Positions 58,028 to 64,000 of a stretch of 64,000 nucleotides of DNA are shown here, piece by piece. Made by a program: the position numbers and the translations under genes. Location: NCBI GenBank assembly GCA_950295325.1, contig OX485806.1:26848001-26912000 (forward strand), in the 5' to 3' direction. Each line of letters starts with the position of its first letter. Positions within the stretch are counted from its first letter, which is position 1. Under the pieces are notes generated by a model, which did not search any database, was not told the origin of the DNA, and was given only the letters and a program-made list of their open reading frames with translations. This DNA is from Polytrichum commune (taxonomy: Eukaryota; Streptophyta; Polytrichopsida; Polytrichales; Polytrichaceae).

Positions 58028-60745
58028 TAGCCAAGCATGATTTTTATAAGCATGTTCAATACAAATGATTCTATGAAATAGTGATGGGATTTTGCTCCAA
58101 GTGGACTTTGGAATTACTCCGTTGATAAAGATGACTTCAAAGAAGTGCAAACATGATTTCATGAAGGTTCCGAGATACTTCATGAACTTTCTTACCAATG
58201 TCACCGGTGTTTTACCAGTCTCATGAACTTTTTATATTAGTTCATGATTCTTCTAAACCAACTTGACATGTGGTGAACCTCAGTTTCATGATAGTGGACC
58301 CTTATCTCTAGCAATTTCGTGAATCTTCGAAACAGTTTCATAACTCTTTTCACACTATGTGGTTTTCATATTTATGAACTTTTGAACTTCTCACCTCCTC
58401 GTTTCGCAGTCTTTGCCTTCTCATTGTTCATCGGATTCTTTTTGTTCTAGTTTACTTGGAAGCCTCTAGCCTTACTGTCAATTTTTCTTTGGTCAAATTA
58501 ATGGCGATGTACAAGCAATCACAACAAACATGGTCCCATGTTGGATAAAAGAGGTCAATCAAAATTCTAGTAGGGCTAGTCACGGGGAGCGATTAGGAGA
58601 ATCTTGTAAATGATGTACTGTTCTTTGTGAAATAAGTCATATAGTTAAATCACTGCTTAGGATAAATTTCCATGACATCTAAGCTGGCTCCAAGGCCATT
58701 GAACCTCACGAACCAAGAAATTTATTGATCAAGAACAAAAATTTGGACCCAAGGAATTAACTCTATGGTTTGGGTTCAAAGTATGAAAAAAATATGAAGT
58801 GGCGCTAATGTGGTATCGCTAACATGCCATATATTTGTGTTATCCGCTCAAGATAATATTCTTATCATGTGGAGAAGTTCATCTTCAAGCTTAGGTCTAG
58901 TCTTGAGGTGGGTAGTGAGGGATGTTATGGGTGTTTTTGAGCCCCAAGTATCTTGGACCTAGATCTAATGTAAACCCAAGGGTGAATGTTCACAACATCT
59001 ACCAAGGGTGAGGGGAGGGAAGAATGAAGAATTGATTAGTAATGTAGAGCGTAGGGTCCTTAATGTATAAAAAAACTAAAATCAACTCCTAAATTGATGG
59101 TATAAACCTTGAGTTGGTCTATTCAACATGAAAACATGTGCTATTTATTCTAGCTTTGTAAATATAGTAGGCATATTATTCATATAATCCTAGTTGTATT
59201 TCTACCTTTAGGTTTAGACTCAATTATAATGAAGTGGATAACCTACAAGAGGTCCACATGAATATTTCATCCAATATGTGAACCATATTCATTCTTGAAA
59301 TTCAAGATTTACAAATACTCTTAAATAAATATTTGAAATAAATTTTGATTTTCATAAAACCACTCTTTGGAAGCCCTAAAGGTTTCTCACTGTGAAGCTT
59401 GCAAGGCGGACTGAGGTTGGAGCTCGTAGGTGGTTTTCCTTCTCTTCGTCTTGTGGTTACTTCTTGTTCCACTCATGAGATTGTTGTTGCAAAATGTGAT
59501 GTTTTGGGGGTTACTGTAATGTCAACGTTTGGACATTGGTTTATGATTCCCATCTTCACCTTCAACATCAATAGTTTTTGGACAGTGCATTACCTTTGCT
59601 TGTACATTATTATGTACAAATTTTGGTTCAACCAAGTGGGTTGGTGTTTCTCAATGACGGCCATTGCCTACTTTTGTTCACACTGAATACAAGAGCGCAA
59701 TTGGTATATGTCTTGTCAGGGTCACCGGCTCCCTACAATCCCCAATCTTATTATTTAGTGTTGCCAAAGGATAGGCTCACTATAGTGAAGTTTGGTATAT
59801 TGTATGTCACACCTAAAGTTTGATTATCTAGAGCCAGAGACAATGATTATTCATTCTTAGTGAGATGTGATTGTGTGATATCGTTTATCTCTCAAGAAGT
59901 CAAGAAAAGAGGGAAAAAAGCAAATTAGTGAAAACATTAACCACCAAGACTTGGTATTTGGGAAGGTCAATAGGATGCACCGCAAAATTGGCAATAGATG
60001 GATTAAGTGTCGACAACCAATCGACCTCTAAATTTGTTTGAGTTACATCCAATGAATGAACAAGTGTTCAATGACTTCATCAATGATAAATAAATATGTC
60101 TTCCTAAGAGTATTTTATCCATATCTTTCACGTAAACTTTCTCGTGTATACATATGATTGGAGTCTAAACGATTTAGTTATTTTTCACTTGTGTATATAT
60201 TTGAGGGGATTTCTAGCTATATGTTTGTATGTATGTCATTTTTATGAGGAGGAAAATCTTGTATATTAGGGGTATTAATTTCATGGTCATACATGCACGT
60301 GGTTCCCGGTTCTAACAATGTGCCCCCCCCCCCCCAAAGCATTTTCTCTACCAATATAATTGATGAATCATTTTGCCAAATTTTCATATAATTATCTTAC
60401 ATATAGTTGTGAACAAGACTGAGTACATTGTATACAAACTCAACTTCAACTTCCATTGTTAGCTGAGTCAAATTAGAATACAAAGTGATGAAGTGATCAA
60501 AGCAAGAAGTTAAGTAATCAATTGCATAAATATCCAACCAAAAAGCAAAAAAGGTTTAGGGTTTCTAAAATAGGAAATATTGAAGTGGTTAGGGTTAAGT
60601 ACTCGCTTTTTTTCGCCACCACTCTTCCAACATTGACATCTTTGTGTGCATTGCGTAGTTGGGAACATCGTGAGATTTCTTGTACATTGAGTAGCCTTGG
60701 TTCCATAGTACGTGAGGTGCAATTTGTAGAATCGTTTGTAGTTGT
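58028..60745. other. Intergenic, no gene seen
   Basis: The open frames at 59399-59823 have no recognisable domain. A 13-bp poly-C run lies near 60325-60338, preceded by ATGCACGTGGTTCCCGG, which resembles 39830-39850. Confidence 0.35.
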
Positions 60746-61760
60746 ATGCCTCCGTTGTCTCCAGAACAAAAGCACCAGGCTTTGGTGCAACTTAGAAGTG
60801 GTGTTTCTACTCGCAAAGTTGCCACTTTAGTGGGCATGAGCCAATCTTCCGTAGCGCATCTGAGGAAGGATGTAGGGGGTGATATTGAGAAACAAAGAGG
60901 AGGGCGTTCAAAGTTTCTTGCAGACCGAAAGAAGAGGCGTTGTGTCACTTTTGTTACTAAAGGTCGACTTGGAACTGCATGTGCATCAACAAAACAACTT
61001 CGATCTTAAACAAGTAAATTGTTCTCAGACATCACTATGAGGCATGCTTTGAGAGAGGTTGGATTGGATGCACAAGTGCAGCAAAGGAATCCATTAATAA
61101 GTCGTTAACTTGTTCTCAAATGCATGAGGTTTGCTCAAAGGTATGAAAATTGGATCATTGATGATTGGAAACGCGTGATTTTCATTGACGAGACAAAGAT
61201 AAATAGGTTTAACTCAGATGGTAGGTCGTGGTGTTGGATTGGAGATGAAGTATATGTTGGACCTCAACATGTCCATCAGAATGTGAAGCATGGTGGTGGG
61301 TCAGAGATGATTTGGGGATGCATGATGACTTTTGGGCCGGGAACATGGTACAGAATTGAAGGTAGGATGGATGAGCATCCGTACAAATTTATTTTAGAAA
61401 ATTTCTTGTGGTCCACTATACATAATTACAATCTGAATCCAAGTAGGTTGGTCTTTCAACATGATAATGATCCCAAGCACACAAGCAAAATCGTGCAAGA
61501 ATGGTTGGCATCACAACCATTTCAACTCCTTCAATGGCCTGCACAATCTCCGGATTTGAATCACATTGAACACTTTTGGGCACTCAAACGGCGCTTGAAC
61601 AAATTTACGACACCTCCAAGAGGCATCCAAGAATTGTGGGAGCGTGTGTGTACAGGGTATCCCAATTTTCAGTGAATAGAATTGCATGGCGCTTTATGAG
61701 AGCATACCACAAAGAATTGACATTTTGTTGAAGAGTGGGGGTTACTGGACCAATTACTAA
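60746..61760 (+). pseudogene. Tc1-like DD34E transposase, inactivated
   Basis: The frame starts with a helix-turn-helix region (STRKVATLVGMSQSSVAHLR). It continues past two in-frame TAA stops (61007-61009 and 61106-61108), then through [12 protein letters not shown] (first Asp), [12 protein letters not shown] (second Asp) and [17 protein letters not shown] (Glu). There are 34 residues between the second Asp and the Glu, which defines the Tc1 DD34E class. After WERV (61648) the frame is lost. The end of the protein resumes one frame over as YESIPQRIDILLKSGGY, with a stop at 61758. So it is nearly full length (about 338 codons) with at least three lesions. Plant mariner-like elements are usually DD39D. 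I could not identify its terminal repeats. Confidence 0.92.
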
Positions 61761-62412
61761 AGATTTTGTAGGCAACTTGAACAAAACTAAGTATCTACAT
61801 ATAGTTTCTCATTTGGATTTGCAACATACTTTCTTACTATCAACATAATGTGAAATTTTGCATACATGTGCACTAGTTTGTGCAGTAATATATCCAATTT
61901 TCAAATCTGAAAAAGAGCATGTGAATCATTTGTGGTTGTCTGTTGAAGATGGGTCTGTTCAAAACGTACTCAATTTTGTTCGTAACTGTAATTGTCAGAA
62001 TATGGTAAAACTCTCACCCCGCACAAGACTATGTAGAGTTGGTTGTCACTGTTAGATATCAGATGGAGAAAAATTTCACATTATATTCAAGATCATCCTA
62101 AGTTATGACAAACATTATGAGTTAAGACGCACTTACAGGGCTAGTTGTGTACTAAGAACTTGGTCTATGTCCTCAACTAGTTTTGGGACCTCAATTACAC
62201 ATAGAACATGCATCTGTAACTAGCATCCCCCTTCATTGTATTTAGCCAGCTAACTTATTTGCCTCGGTGGCATGGGTCAAGTTCCCTCAAATAGCTTCTC
62301 GAGTGTAAAGTGGCCCCGAGAGTATGGCAGAGAAAGTGTTCCATAACTTATCCAGTCAATGGGCTGGTGCAAATGCTGACTTCATTGTGGGCGCTGGCGG
62401 CTACAACTCAAC
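61761..62412. other. 3' flank of the transposase relic, no gene seen
   Basis: It should contain the right end of the Tc1-like element, but I could not pair terminal repeats. The frame at 61858-62055 has no domain. Confidence 0.35.
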
Positions 62413-62415
62413 TAA

Positions 62416-62917
62416 GGGGCGGTTTACACTATGGACCAAGAGCCATGACCAAGAAAATTAAATCATTTTCATGGTCATAGCTCTTGGCCAAGAGCCGTGA
62501 CCATGAAAAATCAAAAATGGATTTTTGAGTGGCTTGGTCACTCTTGTAGTGTAAAGTGGATTTGGACCGGGACAACTTTGGGCTGATTTTTTTTAATATA
62601 AATACAGTAACGTCAAAAAAATTCGGGAAAAAAAAATATTAAAAAAAAATTCAGCCAATGGCTGATTTTCAGCCTTACGGCTCCCTTGATTTCCATTGAG
62701 TCGAGCATTTTGCCTCGCCTCAACGGAAAACCCGTTGGACCATGGCACATTATCCAAATGGCAGATTTTAGTAGTTTTTGGGGACCTCAAAGTTAGTGGT
62801 CATTCTCCTTTTTTCAAGGTAGTGTAAAGCCAAATGGGACCAAGAGCACTTTACTCTCCAATCACAGATTTTAGAATTTCATGGTCATGGCTCTTGGTCC
62901 ATAGTGTAAACCGCCCC
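62416..62917 (-). mobile_element. Tourist-like (PIF/Harbinger) MITE, GGGGCGGTTTACAC family, copy 2
   Basis: 502 bp, nearly identical to 27771-28281 but reversed. The 3-bp duplication TAA is on both sides (62413-62415, 62918-62920), a canonical PIF/Harbinger target. High similarity between the copies suggests fairly recent activity. Non-coding. Confidence 0.93.
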
Positions 62918-62925
62918 TAAACTTA

Positions 62926-63425
62926 GGGCCACTTCACACACGAGCCAAGAGCCGTGACCGTGAAATTGCGAGAGCCCAAAAGAAAGTGTCCAAAGGCCGT
63001 CCCAAGACACCTCCAAACTCATGTAGTGTGGTCATGGACCCTCAAGCGTAATGTGAAGTCATATGTGACTGGGGGCCTTAACCAAATGCTATTTCAATGA
63101 ATATCTATTCATGTGGGTCCTCACACATGATAAAATAGAATAATTCAGTGGTTGTGAGTGTTTGGAGTGCCATGGTCTCCCGGTTTTGTGTTAGGCCTAC
63201 TTCCAAGAGGTGATTTTTGAAAGTAGTCCAAGTGACTGTGAAACATGATGCATTCGATGCCATGTAGGAATCCACGGAGACTTTACATCCATCTTGCATT
63301 CACATACTCCGTTGGTCCCTCAAGGATAGTGTGAAGCAAACTTGGACCAGCTTTGCCTTTTCCACCAATGAGAGTTCTTCAAGTATATTGGTCACGGGCT
63401 CTCAATCTTGTGTGTGAAGTGGCCC
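62926..63425 (+). mobile_element. Tourist-like MITE, GGGCCACTTCACAC family, copy 3
   Basis: 500 bp, ends GGGCCACTTCACACACGAG and GTGTGAAGTGGCCC. TTA duplication on both sides (62923-62925, 63426-63428). It begins 8 bp after the preceding MITE of the other family. It has the same orientation as 18065. Confidence 0.93.
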
Positions 63426-63514
63426 TTACTCATTGGCAAGGCAAGGCAAAGCAAAGCAAATCTCTCTCTAACCCATACACTCGTTCCTTGTTGGATGTCT
63501 AAACCCTTGCAGAC

Positions 63515-63690
63515 CTTGGACAACTAACCAACTAATTCAACTATTAGTTAACTAGTTGCCTTTCATAACTATAGGTGTTTGCAATTTGACCTGCCAAAAA
63601 ATGTAGTTAATTATAGTTTTTTAAAATTCGGTCTACTAAAATTCTAGCTAACTATAGTTATGTCTAGTTAATTAAAGTTGAGCGCAGCTT
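63515..63690 (-). repeat. Dispersed repeat rich in AACTATAGTTAACTAG palindromes, copy 2
   Basis: It is the inverse of 23275-23470: ACCTTGGACAACTAACC, ATTAGTTAACTAGTTGCC, GACCTGCCAAAAAATGTAG and ACTATAGTTATGTCTAG occur in reverse order. Non-coding. Confidence 0.65.
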
Positions 63691-64000
63691 GTCCACGGAA
63701 TTATGTTGTAGTGTTGTAGTGTCACTACACTAAATAGGATATTTAGTGTTGGATACATTAATACAAACGCATACACTAAATACCAATAACTCTATGAAAG
63801 TAAGTAACAATAAATGCAAACTCAAACTCTAAATATCAACTATGGTAATATGTGGAAGTTACATGTTTGAATATAGTGTTAGTAGGGATATGAATGAAAA
63901 AAAACAATGATAAAAAAGGATTCCAACATATCTTTAAATATCTTCTAACACTAATTGTCAAAAATTTGATAATTAGCGTTGAGCATGGTAGGGTGGTAAC
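63691..64000. other. Window end, short inverted TTTAGTGT motifs, no gene
   Basis: CACTACACTAAATAGG, ATTTAGTGTTGG, TACACTAAATACC and TCTAACACTAATTGTC are repeated short inverted motifs. Similar TTTAGTGTTGG motifs occur at 14260-14345. This may be the start of an element that runs past the window. Confidence 0.4.

Overview
The window looks like nuclear DNA of a land plant. The two clear genes, a remorin and a plant-type canopy (saposin-like) protein, have many GT-AG introns. The rest is AT-rich and full of small DNA transposons and tRNA-derived SINEs. The sequence does not name the species. A Tc1-type (DD34E) transposase relic and the very sparse gene content hint at something other than a compact angiosperm genome, but that is only a hint.

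Region 1, about 0.4-11.1 kb, is the gene-bearing part. A remorin gene (five exons, + strand, about 583 residues by my model) is followed at 6.9-11.1 kb by a nine-exon canopy/MIR-interacting-saposin-like gene (+ strand, 239 residues, predicted to enter the ER). In both, every modelled exon junction keeps phase. Each gene carries a tandem array inside one intron: about 160 bp x3 in the remorin and about 175 bp x4 in the canopy gene.

Region 2, about 11.1-47.5 kb, has no convincing intact gene. It is a mosaic of non-autonomous elements, several of which I could delimit to the base by target-site duplications (TSDs). They are: a hAT-type family with CAATG..CGGGGAGA ends and 8-bp TSDs; another hAT-type element at 38.3-38.9 kb with a perfect 8-bp TSD; two Tourist-like (PIF/Harbinger) families with 3-bp TNA TSDs; two Tc1/mariner-like families flanked by TA; and a tRNA-derived SINE with 14- and 15-bp TSDs. 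Coding relics are a hAT transposase C-terminus (44.3-44.6 kb) and part of an NLI-interacting-factor-like HAD phosphatase (47.2-47.5 kb).

Region 3, about 47.5-55.1 kb, is the most unusual part. A 5.4-kb foldback-like structure (48556-53970) has long inverted arms. Each arm is an outer 400-bp unique block plus an inner array carrying a 22-bp palindrome (TTTACGAACG, two variable bases, CGTTCGTAAA). The same palindrome recurs outside the element in two other tandem arrays whose spacer sequence is unrelated. This suggests that the palindrome itself is the conserved or mobile unit.

Region 4, about 55.1-64 kb, again holds scattered MITEs, a broken DD34E Tc1-like transposase (60.7-61.8 kb), and two Tourist-like elements of different families inserted 8 bp apart (62.4-63.4 kb). 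I saw no gag-pol open frames, rRNA genes or convincing tRNA genes anywhere.
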